From contig NZ_CP007139.1 in assembly GCF_000724625.1 (NCBI RefSeq), forward strand, positions 3,038,001-3,102,000: DNA of 64,000 nucleotides. Direction: 5' to 3'. The stretch's first letter is position 1. Every line of letters starts with the position of its first letter. Both the position numbers and the translations under genes were made by a program. The stretch comes from Fimbriimonas ginsengisoli Gsoil 348. Its GTDB lineage: Bacteria > Armatimonadota > Fimbriimonadia > Fimbriimonadales > Fimbriimonadaceae. The notes beneath the pieces were generated by a model, which saw only the letters and a list, made by a program, of their open reading frames with translations, was not told where the DNA came from and did no database searches. Shown here piece after piece: positions 7,465 to 16,238 of the stretch.

Positions 7465-9849
7465 TCAACGCCGGTACGGCCCCCACCATTTGTTGATGAA
7501 CCCGAGGTAAATCGCGTGGCGGTCGCGGGTGTCGATATCTCCGCCGAGACCGTGGCTACCGGTCGGGTCGAAGGCGAGTTCCACAAGCGGACCACGGCCG
7601 TACTGCAGGAGCTTTCGGTACACCTTGATCGTGTCCTGGAACAACACGTTCGTGTCCTCCATGCCGTGCAGCAGCAGGAGCGGAGACCGTAGGTTCTTGG
7701 CTAGGTACGTGAGCGAGTACTTGTCCAGATCGTCCGGCTTGGCGTTTGGCACGGGACCGATGGTGCCGGTCGAGTACCAGTTATTGTAATTCTGCCACTC
7801 CGTCGGCCCCGCGCCGGCGATGCCGAGCGTGAAGACGTCGGGCGCGGTGTACATGCACATCTGGGTCTGAAACCCGCCGAAGCTCCAACCGTTTACGGCG
7901 ACCTTTTTCGAGTCGACGCCGAAGTTGGAGACTAGATACTTCACCCCGTCGGTGAGATCCTCGACCTGCGCCTTACCCGGCTGTTCGTAGTTCGCCTTGC
8001 CGAAGACGTTCCCGTACCCGCTCTGGCCCCGTGGGTCGATGGTGACGGTAACGTAGCCGAAAACCTTGGCCAGGTACATGTTGAACAGGTACGCGGAGGA
8101 GTTGAACGCCCCCACTTCGACCGACTTGCTCGTTCCGAGCGGACCGCCGTAAACGTAGATCATCAACGGGCGACGATCGCTCTTCTTCCAACCCGGGGGC
8201 AGGAACATAAAGCCATGGATCGTCTGTCCATTCCGGTTTTTGTACGTGAAGAGCTTCGGTTTGAGCGTGTTGATCTTCTCGAAAGCCCCTACCCGGTGAG
8301 AATCGGTGATCTTCTCTTCCCGCCCGCCGTCGAGCACATACAGTTCCGAAGGCGAGTCCCAGCTAACGAAAGTGGTGGCCAATCGGCTGCCGTCGTCCGA
8401 GACGGCGGGACGTCCGTAGTTCCCCTCCCGATGCGTCATTCGCTCCATGGCTCCGGACGCGATCTCCACGCGGTACACATCCATCCGGGCTGAATCTTCC
8501 TTCTGTGCGGTTACGATGAGCGTTTTCCCGTCCGCCGATTGCTTGACCGGGTAGACCTCGAAGTCTCCCTTGGTTAAAGGCGTGGCTCCTTCGGTGGCCG
8601 GGTCGAGTAGCCATGCGTGGCGAAATCCGCTCGTGTCGAGCAGAGCGATCACCTGGTTCCCGTCTTTGGTGAAGAACGGATCCGCCATCCCGGGGGTGTT
8701 CATCTCGCCGTCCGGCTTCCCCTTGTAGATCGACTTCAATGTCTTCTTTTCGGTATCGGCGACGATGATCTCTTGCTCGCGCGCGGTGCGCCGCCAGGTG
8801 CCGAAGACCAATCGCTTCGAGTCGGGTGACCACGGCTGGTCGTTGACGGCGGTCTGTTGCCACTCCTTGCCGCCGGGCCATTTCCAAACTTCCCAAGGCT
8901 TGCCTTCCCCCTTCACCTCGTCCAGGGAGTCTTGGGTCAGATCGTAGATGTAAACGTAAGCCTCGCCGCTAAACGGATCGTCGGCCACTTCACGCTCCGC
9001 TTTCTTCGCCTGAGCGAACCGTTCTCGGTAAGAAATGTAGTCCACCATTCGGCTCTGCGGACCCGGCTTGGAGCCGGTAACCATCAGCTTCGTTCCGTCG
9101 GGAGAAAGGCTATAGCCGGTGTAGGAGACGCCGGTAGGGAGCTCCGGATTCAACTGCTCCATCGCTCCGGTGTCGAATCGAACTCGGAAGACGCCACCGC
9201 TACGCTGGAACGTGTACCCTTCCGCGTTTGGAAGCCATTTGATGCCGTTCTCCGACTCTTTAGTGCGAGTCAGCCGGATGAGCTTGCTCTCCGCGACGTT
9301 GGTTCTGAACACATCCCCTTTCCACGTGAACAGAAGGTCGTGACCTTTCGGGCTCCACTCCAATTCGCCGACGCCCGGGTAGCTCGGGAGCGGTTCTTTT
9401 CGCTTTTCGTCTTCTTCCTTGCGTTTGAGGCGCCACTCTCGGAATTCGAGGTCGTTCATGCGCAGCATCCGCGCTTCCTCGTCGGTCTCTTTCTTGTACC
9501 GCTCGACCGCCTTCGCGATGTCGCGATCGAACCGTCCCATCACCTCGGGGCTGGTCAAACGGGTGGTTTTGTGCTCCTGAGCGTCGTAAATATAGAGGTC
9601 GCTACCCCCTTTGGTGTCGTAAGGCGCCCAAACGTAAGCCAGGTACCGGTTATCCTTCGACCACTCGCTCCCCGTTGCCCCACGCCCGAAAAACGGCTTG
9701 CGAGGATAAAGATCGTCGAGGTGAAGCCCCGCCGCACTCTCCGCGGCGGCGATGACGGGATTGGAGTTGAGAGGCGGCTCCGTCGGCGTTGTAACCGCCT
9801 GCTGAAATGAAAGCGCGGCAAAAACCGCCGCCGAATAGATCAAGGGCAT
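7465..9849 (-). CDS. S9 family peptidase (dipeptidyl-peptidase IV type)
   Basis: A 794-residue secreted prolyl-oligopeptidase-family enzyme with a signal peptide (MPLIYSAAVFAALSFQQAV). An N-terminal beta-propeller covers about residues 60-540, with many strand repeats such as 'WSPDSKRLVFGT' and 'VSDDGSRLATT'. The C-terminal alpha/beta-hydrolase domain carries the triad Ser656 in GWSFGG, Asp732 in GMEDTNVL and His766 in GSHGL. The length matches DPP IV-like bacterial exopeptidases. It probably trims peptides in the periplasm or outside the cell. The TGA stop is followed directly by a CGTGGCATGGGC palindrome module. Confidence 0.92.
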   Translation of the reverse strand: MPLIYSAAVFAALSFQQAVTTPTEPPLNSNPVIAAAESAAGLHLDDLYPRKPFFGRGATGSEWSKDNRYLAYVWAPYDTKGGSDLYIYDAQEHKTTRLTSPEVMGRFDRDIAKAVERYKKETDEEARMLRMNDLEFREWRLKRKEEDEKRKEPLPSYPGVGELEWSPKGHDLLFTWKGDVFRTNVAESKLIRLTRTKESENGIKWLPNAEGYTFQRSGGVFRVRFDTGAMEQLNPELPTGVSYTGYSLSPDGTKLMVTGSKPGPQSRMVDYISYRERFAQAKKAEREVADDPFSGEAYVYIYDLTQDSLDEVKGEGKPWEVWKWPGGKEWQQTAVNDQPWSPDSKRLVFGTWRRTAREQEIIVADTEKKTLKSIYKGKPDGEMNTPGMADPFFTKDGNQVIALLDTSGFRHAWLLDPATEGATPLTKGDFEVYPVKQSADGKTLIVTAQKEDSARMDVYRVEIASGAMERMTHREGNYGRPAVSDDGSRLATTFVSWDSPSELYVLDGGREEKITDSHRVGAFEKINTLKPKLFTYKNRNGQTIHGFMFLPPGWKKSDRRPLMIYVYGGPLGTSKSVEVGAFNSSAYLFNMYLAKVFGYVTVTIDPRGQSGYGNVFGKANYEQPGKAQVEDLTDGVKYLVSNFGVDSKKVAVNGWSFGGFQTQMCMYTAPDVFTLGIAGAGPTEWQNYNNWYSTGTIGPVPNAKPDDLDKYSLTYLAKNLRSPLLLLHGMEDTNVLFQDTIKVYRKLLQYGRGPLVELAFDPTGSHGLGGDIDTRDRHAIYLGFINKWWGPYRR

Positions 9850-9880
9850 CGTGTACTGGAGATTACACCGATCGACCGCC

Positions 9881-10070
9881 GTAGCATCGGCACCTTGCCA
9901 ATGAGGGGCGGTGGGGCGTTAGGCGTTAAGGCGTTAAGGCGTTAAGGCGTTAAGGCGTTGCCTGCTTAGTGCTTTACCCTTTCCCAACGCCCAACGCCCA
10001 ACGCCCAACGCCCAACGCCCAACGCCCAACGCCCAACGCCCAACGCCCAACGCCCAACGCCCAACGCCTA
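9881..10070. repeat. Composite repeat: palindrome end plus inverted octamer/heptamer arrays
   Basis: GTAGCATCGGCACC...(9881-9903) is followed by octamers GGCGTTAA (9922-9953, four copies and a variant). Then come eleven AACGCCC units in the opposite orientation (9986-10062) and a last variant, AACGCCT. The order matches the left part of the element at 3632. The acetamidase stop codon lies in the terminal TAGGCGTT unit. Confidence 0.85.
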
Positions 10071-11009
10071 GCCCCTCACCGCCCCATCCCTCAACACCGC
10101 ATGCACCCCGCGGACGCCGTTTACGATCTGAGTGATTCGTAGGTCGACGACTAGGCTTGCGAGGGCATAGGCGTCGCCTCTGGAGAAGCCGTGCTCTCGG
10201 ACCATCAGGTCGAGCATCGCTTCGATCGCTCGGTAGGTGGCTTCCTGAAGATCCTCGTGAAGTCCAAGGGTGATCCAAGCGTCTGGCGCTCGCGCGTGCG
10301 GGGTGGCGATAGGGAAGTCGTCTCGGAGCCGAAAGGTGAGTTGGACACGCTCCATGGGGCACTCGATCGCGGTGACGCATAGCTCCCCGTCTCCCTGCGC
10401 GGCGTGGCCGTCGCCGACGGAAAAGAGCGCTCCTGGTACCTCAACCGGAAGGTAGAGGGTGGTTCCCTGGACGAGCTCTTTGCAATCGAGGTTGCCGCCG
10501 GTTGCGCGAGGCGGAGCCGTGGAGTACTCTCCCGGTTCATCCGTCGGCATCCCCATGACGCCCATAAATGGCCGCAGAGCGACTTCATGTCCGTGCTGAT
10601 TCCGGCCGACCATCCGATCGCGATCCAAGGACCAGAGCATGAAAGTCTCGCCGCTATCCACAAACCCCAAGCGTTTGTGACAGTCATGAGGCCATCCGCC
10701 GGCCGAAGTCCATCCCCAAGAGCCGATCTGAATTTCATCGATCGAGACCTCCAAGGTCATGCCTGCTTTCGCGCCGCGGATCGCGATGGGCCCCGTCAGC
10801 GCATGCCCCGTCCACGAAGGATCCCGCGGCGCCAGTTTGCGGGGGCGGTCGTTAGGCTCGGCGGAAGTGCGGGGTTCGACGCTCCATCCGGCGTCAAGAG
10901 TTTGAAAAACCACGGTGTCTCCCGAGTCGATCGTGAGTACGGGGGAAACATCCCGCGAAAAAACCCCGTGAACCGTCTCTCGGTTCGGCTCAAGACGCCA
11001 TGTGCTCAT
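10068..11009 (-). CDS. Acetamidase/formamidase family protein
   Basis: A 313-residue protein of the acetamidase/formamidase (FmdA_AmdA) family, which hydrolyses short-chain amides to ammonia and the acid. Family features include a beta-rich N-terminal domain, GPIAIRGAKAGMTLEV, the conserved GGNLDCKELVQGTTLYLPV and GALFSVGDGHAAQGDGE. I place the start at MSTWRLE (11009), because the frame above it runs through the repeat array at 11034-11074. The stop TAG falls in the repeat array downstream, so the last residues (VRG) border on repeat sequence. Cytoplasmic. Confidence 0.88.
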   Translation of the reverse strand: MSTWRLEPNRETVHGVFSRDVSPVLTIDSGDTVVFQTLDAGWSVEPRTSAEPNDRPRKLAPRDPSWTGHALTGPIAIRGAKAGMTLEVSIDEIQIGSWGWTSAGGWPHDCHKRLGFVDSGETFMLWSLDRDRMVGRNQHGHEVALRPFMGVMGMPTDEPGEYSTAPPRATGGNLDCKELVQGTTLYLPVEVPGALFSVGDGHAAQGDGELCVTAIECPMERVQLTFRLRDDFPIATPHARAPDAWITLGLHEDLQEATYRAIEAMLDLMVREHGFSRGDAYALASLVVDLRITQIVNGVRGVHAVLRDGAVRG

Positions 11010-11033
11010 GGTGCGGGAGAGTACCGGTTTGCG

Positions 11034-11074
11034 AGGCGTGAGGCGTTGCGCCCAACGCCCAACGCCTACGCCTA
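11034..11074. repeat. Short inverted GGCGTT/AACGCC array
   Basis: GAGGCGTGAGGCGTT on one side and CCCAACGCCCAACGCC on the other form a small inverted pair of the heptamer family. The DinB stop codon is the TAG of the TAGGCGTAGGCGTT edge on the minus strand. Confidence 0.75.
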
Positions 11075-11527
11075 CCGGCTCCCCCACTCCCAAGCGCCGT
11101 AGGCGGATTTGTCGTCGAGCGGGATTCCCGCTTGCCGCAGCGCGATCTCGACCATGGCACGGTGAAACGACTCGTGGGCGATGAGATAGCCGACGAAGGC
11201 GGCGGCATGCGGCTTAAATCCCTTGATCTTCCCATCGGGAGTTCCCGCCCGCCGGACCAGCTCTTCGATCGCCATTCCGGACGAGGTAATCCGCTCGGTA
11301 AGCGCCGCATGGTCGACCGGCTCCTTATCGAATTTCGTCTGCCCTTCGTGCAGATCGGGGGCGGCGGCTTTGAGCCACATTAGGCGCACGTTGTGAATGT
11401 GGGTCAGATTTCCCGATACCGATTTTCCCTTTGAAAGCGCGGTTGCCAACGCCTCGGGAGGAATGGAGTCAAGCAAATAACGATTAATCCGATCGTTGAT
11501 GCGCCAGGTATCCAACAACGCTTCCAT
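11072..11527 (-). CDS. DinB family protein
   Basis: A 151-residue four-helix-bundle protein of the DinB/DUF664 superfamily, whose members are metal-dependent and often act in thiol-linked or detoxification chemistry. The putative metal-binding histidines are in 'NLTHIHNVRLMWL' (about residue 42) and 'AHESFHRAMVEIALRQAG' (about 120). There is no signal peptide. It is upstream of the acetamidase on the same strand but separated by a repeat array. Its stop codon is inside that array. No specific substrate can be named. Confidence 0.82.
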   Translation of the reverse strand: MEALLDTWRINDRINRYLLDSIPPEALATALSKGKSVSGNLTHIHNVRLMWLKAAAPDLHEGQTKFDKEPVDHAALTERITSSGMAIEELVRRAGTPDGKIKGFKPHAAAFVGYLIAHESFHRAMVEIALRQAGIPLDDKSAYGAWEWGSR

Positions 11528-11702
11528 TGAAGACCTAGTCTATCAATTCAGGCCCTCTGCCTCTTCCCTCGCGACCCTTTTAGGGACTTTCACACAGGCA
11601 GTAAAAATACCGGATCGTCTCGGGAGCGGCTTTTGGACAAAGTTGAAGCGAATTCTCTCCAGTAAAGTAATCCCAGCGGGACACAAAACCCTGCTGAATT
11701 TG

Positions 11703-11708
11703 CGATAA
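11703..11708 (+). promoter_or_regulatory. Possible -10 element upstream of the lipoprotein gene
   Basis: GATAAT preceded by TGC gives an extended -10 (TGCGATAAT) 34 bp before the ATG at 11742. The matching -35 region (GACACA at about 11680) is weak. AGGA about 10 nt before the ATG may serve for ribosome binding. Confidence 0.35.
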
Positions 11709-11741
11709 TAGGAAAGCGGCCTACCCGCACAGGATTGCGTT

Positions 11742-12536
11742 ATGTTGAACAAGAATTCTATTACTAGGTTTGTGGCCCTGGGGCTAATCATTGCTGCGAT
11801 CGGCTGCGGCGGAAGCGGCGGCGGCGTCCAATTACAGGGGCCACCCCCTGGCGGAGTGAACTTCGCGGGCCACGACACCAACGCGGACACCCCGACCTCC
11901 TCGGCGGTCGTTCCTCCTGCGGGCGGCACGACGGTCACTACGACTTCGAACGGTACTGTAACCGTGCCGTCAGGTGTGCCTGACACTAACATCACCCCGG
12001 CGGATACTCTCGCGATCATTCCGATCAATACCGGCTTCTTGGGCGCCGTCCCGGCAGGGTCGCAGTTGATCGTCAACGGAACCGCCAACTCCGGCGCGTT
12101 CGTCAACACGAACGGCCTTCTGGCGCAGAGCGTCGGACTGCCTGTCACCGAGGCGGGTACGGACTACACGCTCGAATTTCCAGATGCGGACCTGAATACG
12201 AACCGTGTTCTCACCGTCCACCACACGATCTTCTCGGGCAAGTTCTATCTTCAGCTTAACCCGCTTCGGATCATCTCTCCGGTTCCGGTCGACCTCGTTG
12301 GACGAATCCCGAACAACGGCCAGAACGCGGCTGGTTCGGTCGTCACTGCTCTGTTCGGCCCGGGTAACAATGGCCGATCTGCCCGCTTGTTCATCGATTA
12401 CGGCAATGGGTTTGCGCTCGACAAGACCGTTACCATCGCGAACAATCGTGCTGTATTCGCCAATATTCAACACGACAACTCAAACGTTCCGGTCACCGGT
12501 GTCGAGACGCTTGCGTTCATCATCGGCGACCTCTAA
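11742..12536 (+). CDS. Lipoprotein of unknown function
   Basis: A 264-residue exported lipoprotein. The N-terminal signal ends in a lipobox (IAAIGC, Cys about residue 22) followed by a GGSGGG flexible linker. The mature part is rich in Thr, Val, Asn and Pro and looks all-beta, with repeats such as VPAGSQLIVNGTANSGAF. No catalytic motif is visible. It stands alone with a strong intrinsic terminator right after the stop. Cell-surface or periplasmic location is inferred from the lipobox. Confidence 0.75.
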   Translation: MLNKNSITRFVALGLIIAAIGCGGSGGGVQLQGPPPGGVNFAGHDTNADTPTSSAVVPPAGGTTVTTTSNGTVTVPSGVPDTNITPADTLAIIPINTGFLGAVPAGSQLIVNGTANSGAFVNTNGLLAQSVGLPVTEAGTDYTLEFPDADLNTNRVLTVHHTIFSGKFYLQLNPLRIISPVPVDLVGRIPNNGQNAAGSVVTALFGPGNNGRSARLFIDYGNGFALDKTVTIANNRAVFANIQHDNSNVPVTGVETLAFIIGDL

Positions 12537-12546
12537 GGCTCGTCAA

Positions 12547-12583
12547 AAAGCCCGTCCCGGATTCTCCGGGACGGGCTTTTTTT
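12547..12583 (+). terminator. Intrinsic terminator
   Basis: A GC-rich stem AAGCCCGTCCCGG / CCGGGACGGGCTT with a 5-nt loop is followed by seven T residues. It ends the lipoprotein gene. The matching A run on the other side means it may also terminate the convergent FAD oxidase gene. Confidence 0.95.
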
Positions 12584-12587
12584 GTTG

Positions 12588-13991
12588 TTAGGCAAGACCG
12601 ACACTGCTGAATCGGAACCGGTTCTCCGGGTCGATAGACCGCTTGATACTCGTCAACCGCTCGAACGATGGTTGGTTGAACACCGCCCGCACCGACGCTG
12701 CCTCCACGTCCCCCTCTCCCACAAAGTTGAGTGGACCACGGCACAGTGTGTGGGGCGCGATCGCATCGATGACGTGGTTTGCGTGCTCTCTCATCGCTTC
12801 CGCAGGGACGAACGGATTCGGCACCCCCAAGAAGTAGATCAGGTACTTCGCTTCCCGGCGGCAGCCAACCGGGGTTTCGTCGTGAGCTACCCGCGCCATT
12901 GCCCCGCCGAGGTGCCGAAGCTGGATGTTCACCTGTGGAGAACGCTCCACCGGACCAATCGCTCCAAGCAGGCGGGAGATCATCTGCGGCGTCATTTCCG
13001 TTAGAAGCACGCCCCGGCCGGTCGCCGGCAAAGGGTCGATCGGGTCGTTGTAGACTCGGGCGGACTCCGCGTAAGGGAATTCGCCCCACATATCGAGGAT
13101 CGGCTGGCCAAGCTCTCGCATCGGCTGTACATGTGCCTGGGCGTTCTGAAGATCGCCGCAAACGCAGGCGTTAATATTGATCACCGCCTTTCCGCGAAGC
13201 GGCTCGGGGACGATCGGGAGCGGCGGGAGGTTCATGAGCTGAATGCAAGAGCTCACCTCCTCTGGCAAATCGGCCGTCCATTTGGCGTAGGCGTTGTAGA
13301 TCTCCTCCACGTTCTCAGCCGGATAGATGGTGGCGCCGCCGTAGACCATCGGCTGTGGAACCAGCTCCATTTCGATCTCGACGATCACGCCAAACGCTCC
13401 CCCTCCGCCTCGGATGGCCCAGAACAGGTCCGTGTTCTCCTTGTCGGTTGCCCGAACGAGCTCCCCTTCGGGAGTGACGATCGTGGCGCCGCGGACGCTG
13501 TCGATCGCAAGTCCGTGCTTGCGGATCATAAGGCCGAAGCCGCCGCCCAGCGTGTATCCCACCACCCCGACATGCGGCGCGGAGCCCGATAGCGGGGCGA
13601 GCCCGTGCGGCTGCGCGACCGCGAAGACGTGTTTGAACTGAGCGCCGCCCCCGATCTTCGCGATCCTCGTCTTCGGATCGACGGCTACGGAGCTCATCTG
13701 CCGCGTGAGGATCAACACTCCCTTGTCGCACCCTCGTGGCAATCCGTGGCCGGTGGTCATCACCCCGATCGGCAATCCGGCATTCTTGGCGAACCGCACT
13801 GCGGCCTGGACGTCTTCCGCATCTATAGCATCGACCACCACGAGCGGATGCTGGACAATCGCCAGATTCCATCCTTGCCGCGCCCCGTCGTACCCTTCGT
13901 CTCCGGGCACGTAAACCGCCCCTTTCACCCGGTCCCGCAGATCCTGCGACCGAGTGATTTTCATCTCGATAACCTGATTTCCTTCTTGCAT
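12588..13991 (-). CDS. FAD-linked oxidase (berberine-bridge-enzyme-like)
   Basis: A 467-residue flavoprotein with an FAD-binding type 4 (PCMH) domain in the first ~210 residues: PLVVVDAIDAEDVQAAVRFA, the TTGHGLPRGC site and GYTLGGGFGLMIRKHGLA. A C-terminal BBE domain follows (about 405-450). The His of TTGHG corresponds to the usual 8-alpha histidyl-FAD position. Start chosen at 13991, where GAGGAACG gives a clear ribosome-binding site; a longer frame to 14066 lacks one. Family members oxidise sugars or alkaloids; the substrate here is unknown. No signal peptide. Confidence 0.88.
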   Translation of the reverse strand: MQEGNQVIEMKITRSQDLRDRVKGAVYVPGDEGYDGARQGWNLAIVQHPLVVVDAIDAEDVQAAVRFAKNAGLPIGVMTTGHGLPRGCDKGVLILTRQMSSVAVDPKTRIAKIGGGAQFKHVFAVAQPHGLAPLSGSAPHVGVVGYTLGGGFGLMIRKHGLAIDSVRGATIVTPEGELVRATDKENTDLFWAIRGGGGAFGVIVEIEMELVPQPMVYGGATIYPAENVEEIYNAYAKWTADLPEEVSSCIQLMNLPPLPIVPEPLRGKAVININACVCGDLQNAQAHVQPMRELGQPILDMWGEFPYAESARVYNDPIDPLPATGRGVLLTEMTPQMISRLLGAIGPVERSPQVNIQLRHLGGAMARVAHDETPVGCRREAKYLIYFLGVPNPFVPAEAMREHANHVIDAIAPHTLCRGPLNFVGEGDVEAASVRAVFNQPSFERLTSIKRSIDPENRFRFSSVGLA

Positions 13992-14170
13992 CGTTCCTCG
14001 TCTTCCCTTGGCTCCCGTTCCGTAGTCGGGAGCACAAAGAGTGTGTCTAGAGGCAAACCCCACCAATCGCCGATTCGGACTTTGGACCCTTCACAATGCG
14101 GCGCAAGGTTGGCCCAAAAGCCGGGCTCCTGGGTCATCTCTCCCCAGTTTCCGGATGCGGCACTGTCTTC

Positions 14171-14344
14171 CAGCCCAATGCCATGCAGTTTTTGTGTCGG
14201 CTGCCCATATAGACTGGGGTGGCTTGCCACCGCTTTCCATTAGCGAGCCTGCGAGCGCGGAACCGAGTCTCTATGGATCCCGATTCTATGGCATCGTCTG
14301 AAGGAAAACGGCGGCAAATCTTGCCCCCTCAACAAAATACTGGT
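14171..14344. repeat. Dispersed ~172-bp element, copy 1
   Basis: The stretch matches 28368-28540 in order and spacing over its whole length, including CCCATATAGACTG.GGTGG, AGCGAGCCTGCGAGCGC, CGAGTCTCTAT.GATCCCGA and GGAAAACGGCGGCAAA. Inside it ATATAGACT and AGTCTCTAT can pair around a GGTGGC/GCCACC hairpin, so a folded RNA or a MITE-like element is possible. It lies upstream of the FAD oxidase gene. No ORF is shared. Confidence 0.8.
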
Positions 14345-14361
14345 TAGCGCTCGGCCCTGTT

Positions 14362-14411
14362 CACACGAGCAGGATGGTCGTGGGGTTCATCGGCTGGGAG
14401 CCGATGCTACG
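14362..14411. repeat. Palindromic repeat module at the GH5 stop codon
   Basis: CACGAGCAGGATGGTCGTG plus ATCGGCTGGGAGCCGAT form two small hairpins. The block is a near copy of 7371-7414 and begins directly after the TAA stop of the GH5 gene (minus strand). Confidence 0.8.
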
Positions 14412-15401
14412 TTACACGCGGGCTTCCATCACGAGCTTAAACAAATCGATGTCGACGTTGTAGCCGTCGATCTGCTCGTAGCGGGCGCCGGGGCGGCCGT
14501 GGTCGACGATGCCGAACGGGCCGTCGAAATTCCAGAAGGAGAATCCCCAGCTGTACTCGTGCCAGAGGGAGAAGAGGTCGGCGAACCAGCGGAGGGCGAC
14601 GTCGTTCGGGGTTTGGTTGTAGCAGCCGAACTCGCCCATGTGGATGCGCACCCCCATCCGCTCGACGTCGCGCCAGGTCTCGAATAGCTCGCGTAGCGTC
14701 TCCTTGTCCCAGATCTTGCCTTCCCACGGCGTACCTGGATAGATCGGCTCGGGCAACGACATTCCAGGTCCCCACCACGATGCGTGGTAGTGGCTGACCG
14801 GCATCGGCTGGTAGCCTCGCCCGCTATGGACCACTCCAAGGTCCGCCAGCTCCGGCATCGCGTAGTGCCCGCCTCCAATGCCGTCGAGCACAATCTCCCG
14901 GTCGGGATCGATGGCGCGGATGGCCCCCACCGTCCGCCGCATCACCCGCTGGTGGATATCGCGCGTGAACCCGTACTCTCCCTCGTTCGGCGGCTCGTTC
15001 AAGAGGTCGAAGCTTAGCTGGCTACTCGGAACCCCTTTGTATCGCCGGGCGAAGGTCTCCCAAAGGTGGACGAAAGCGTCCTGGGCGATCTCGTCCTTCC
15101 AAAGATTATGTCGCTCTAGATCGTTACGGTTAATACAGTATCCCGGAGCCCGATGGACGTTGAGCGACATGTGCAGCCCGCGAGAGCGCAATGCCTCCAG
15201 ATAACCATCAAGATGCTCAAAGACCGGCTCATCGAGGTTGAAATAGTCGAAGTCGTGTGTCCACTGACGATAGTCGGTCGGAATACGAACGAAGTTGAAC
15301 CCGTTATGAACCAAAAAATCCAACGCCTTCTCGTCCGCCGGAAGGGGAGGTCTATCGGGAGACCAGGTGTACATCCAAAGAAAATTAAAGCCGTAGAACA
15401 T
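14412..15401 (-). CDS. Cytoplasmic glycoside hydrolase family 5 (beta-mannanase/glucanase type)
   Basis: A 329-residue (beta/alpha)8 enzyme of GH5. The acid/base Glu136 is in FDLLNEPP, the nucleophile Glu257 in HMGEFGC, and substrate-binding residues appear in NFVRIPTDY and NVHRAPGY. It has no signal peptide, so it should act on oligosaccharides already imported. It is the last gene of the operon that encodes the regulator, GH2 beta-mannosidase and ABC importer, and begins 3 nt after the permease stop. In this setting manno-oligosaccharides are the likely substrate; cello-oligosaccharides are possible. Confidence 0.88.
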   Translation of the reverse strand: MFYGFNFLWMYTWSPDRPPLPADEKALDFLVHNGFNFVRIPTDYRQWTHDFDYFNLDEPVFEHLDGYLEALRSRGLHMSLNVHRAPGYCINRNDLERHNLWKDEIAQDAFVHLWETFARRYKGVPSSQLSFDLLNEPPNEGEYGFTRDIHQRVMRRTVGAIRAIDPDREIVLDGIGGGHYAMPELADLGVVHSGRGYQPMPVSHYHASWWGPGMSLPEPIYPGTPWEGKIWDKETLRELFETWRDVERMGVRIHMGEFGCYNQTPNDVALRWFADLFSLWHEYSWGFSFWNFDGPFGIVDHGRPGARYEQIDGYNVDIDLFKLVMEARV

Positions 15402-15404
15402 TGT

Positions 15405-16238
15405 CTATCCCTCCTTAAGGCCACTACTCGCGAGGCTCTGGACGATCTGGCGTTGGAAGATGAAGAAGAGGATCAGCACGGGGAGGATGGAGATCATGGC
15501 GCCGGCCATTTGCATGTTATCCTTACCGGGGAAGCGACCTTGGAGCATCGCTACCACCAAAGGGAGGGTGAATTTCTTCTCGTCGAGCAGAATGATCAAC
15601 GGCCCGAGGAACGAGTTCCAGGAACCTAGAAAGGACATGATGCCGAGGGTGGCCAGTAACGGCTTCGAAAGCGGCAACACGATCTGGAAGAAGATACGCC
15701 ACTCGCCACTCCCCTCGATCTTTGCGCACTCGATCAAGGAGTCCGGGATCTTTTCCATGAATTGGCGGGCAAGGAAAACTCCGAAGGCGCCCGCCAAGCC
15801 AGGAATGATGAGCGGCAGCCACGTATCGAGCCACCCGAAGTCGCGAAGCAGGAGGAAACTCGGAACGAGCAACACGCTCCCAGGGATCATCATCGTGGCG
15901 AGCAGGACCATGAAGATGGCCTCCTTGCCAGGAAACCGGTGTTTGGCAAACGCGTAACCGGCCAAAGTGCAGAGCAGCATGGTGCCGCCGGTAGCGAAAA
16001 TACCGATTACAAAGCTGTTCCAAGTCGCACCGACGACCAAGTGCGAGGGGTCGTTCAGAAGGTCGACGTATGGCTGGACGGTCGGCTTCTTTACGAGCAT
16101 GCTCATGCCCGGCTCGGCGATCTCGTTCATCGATTTAAACGAGGTGATGAGCATGTAGTAGAACGGGAGCGCCAACACAATCGCCCCAAAGGCCAGCAAA
16201 GTGTAGACGATCCACATCTCTCGCCTGGGTGCTTTCAT
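15405..16238 (-). CDS. Sugar ABC transporter permease (MalG/CUT1 type)
   Basis: A 277-residue inner-membrane permease with about six helices. The cytoplasmic EAA loop that contacts the ATPase is at about 166-190 (PDSLIECAKIEGSG...IVLPLSKP). The C-terminus (QRQIVQSLASSGLKEG) is typical of MalG-type subunits. Its start overlaps the stop of the upstream binding-protein/permease fusion by 4 nt, so the two half-transporters are translationally coupled. The ATPase must come from elsewhere, probably a shared MsmK/MalK-type subunit. Confidence 0.92.
   Translation of the reverse strand: MKAPRREMWIVYTLLAFGAIVLALPFYYMLITSFKSMNEIAEPGMSMLVKKPTVQPYVDLLNDPSHLVVGATWNSFVIGIFATGGTMLLCTLAGYAFAKHRFPGKEAIFMVLLATMMIPGSVLLVPSFLLLRDFGWLDTWLPLIIPGLAGAFGVFLARQFMEKIPDSLIECAKIEGSGEWRIFFQIVLPLSKPLLATLGIMSFLGSWNSFLGPLIILLDEKKFTLPLVVAMLQGRFPGKDNMQMAGAMISILPVLILFFIFQRQIVQSLASSGLKEG

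Noticed and set aside
8857-9810. 317-codon frame antisense to the S9 peptidase
   Set aside because: No protein features; the minus-strand peptidase is unambiguous.
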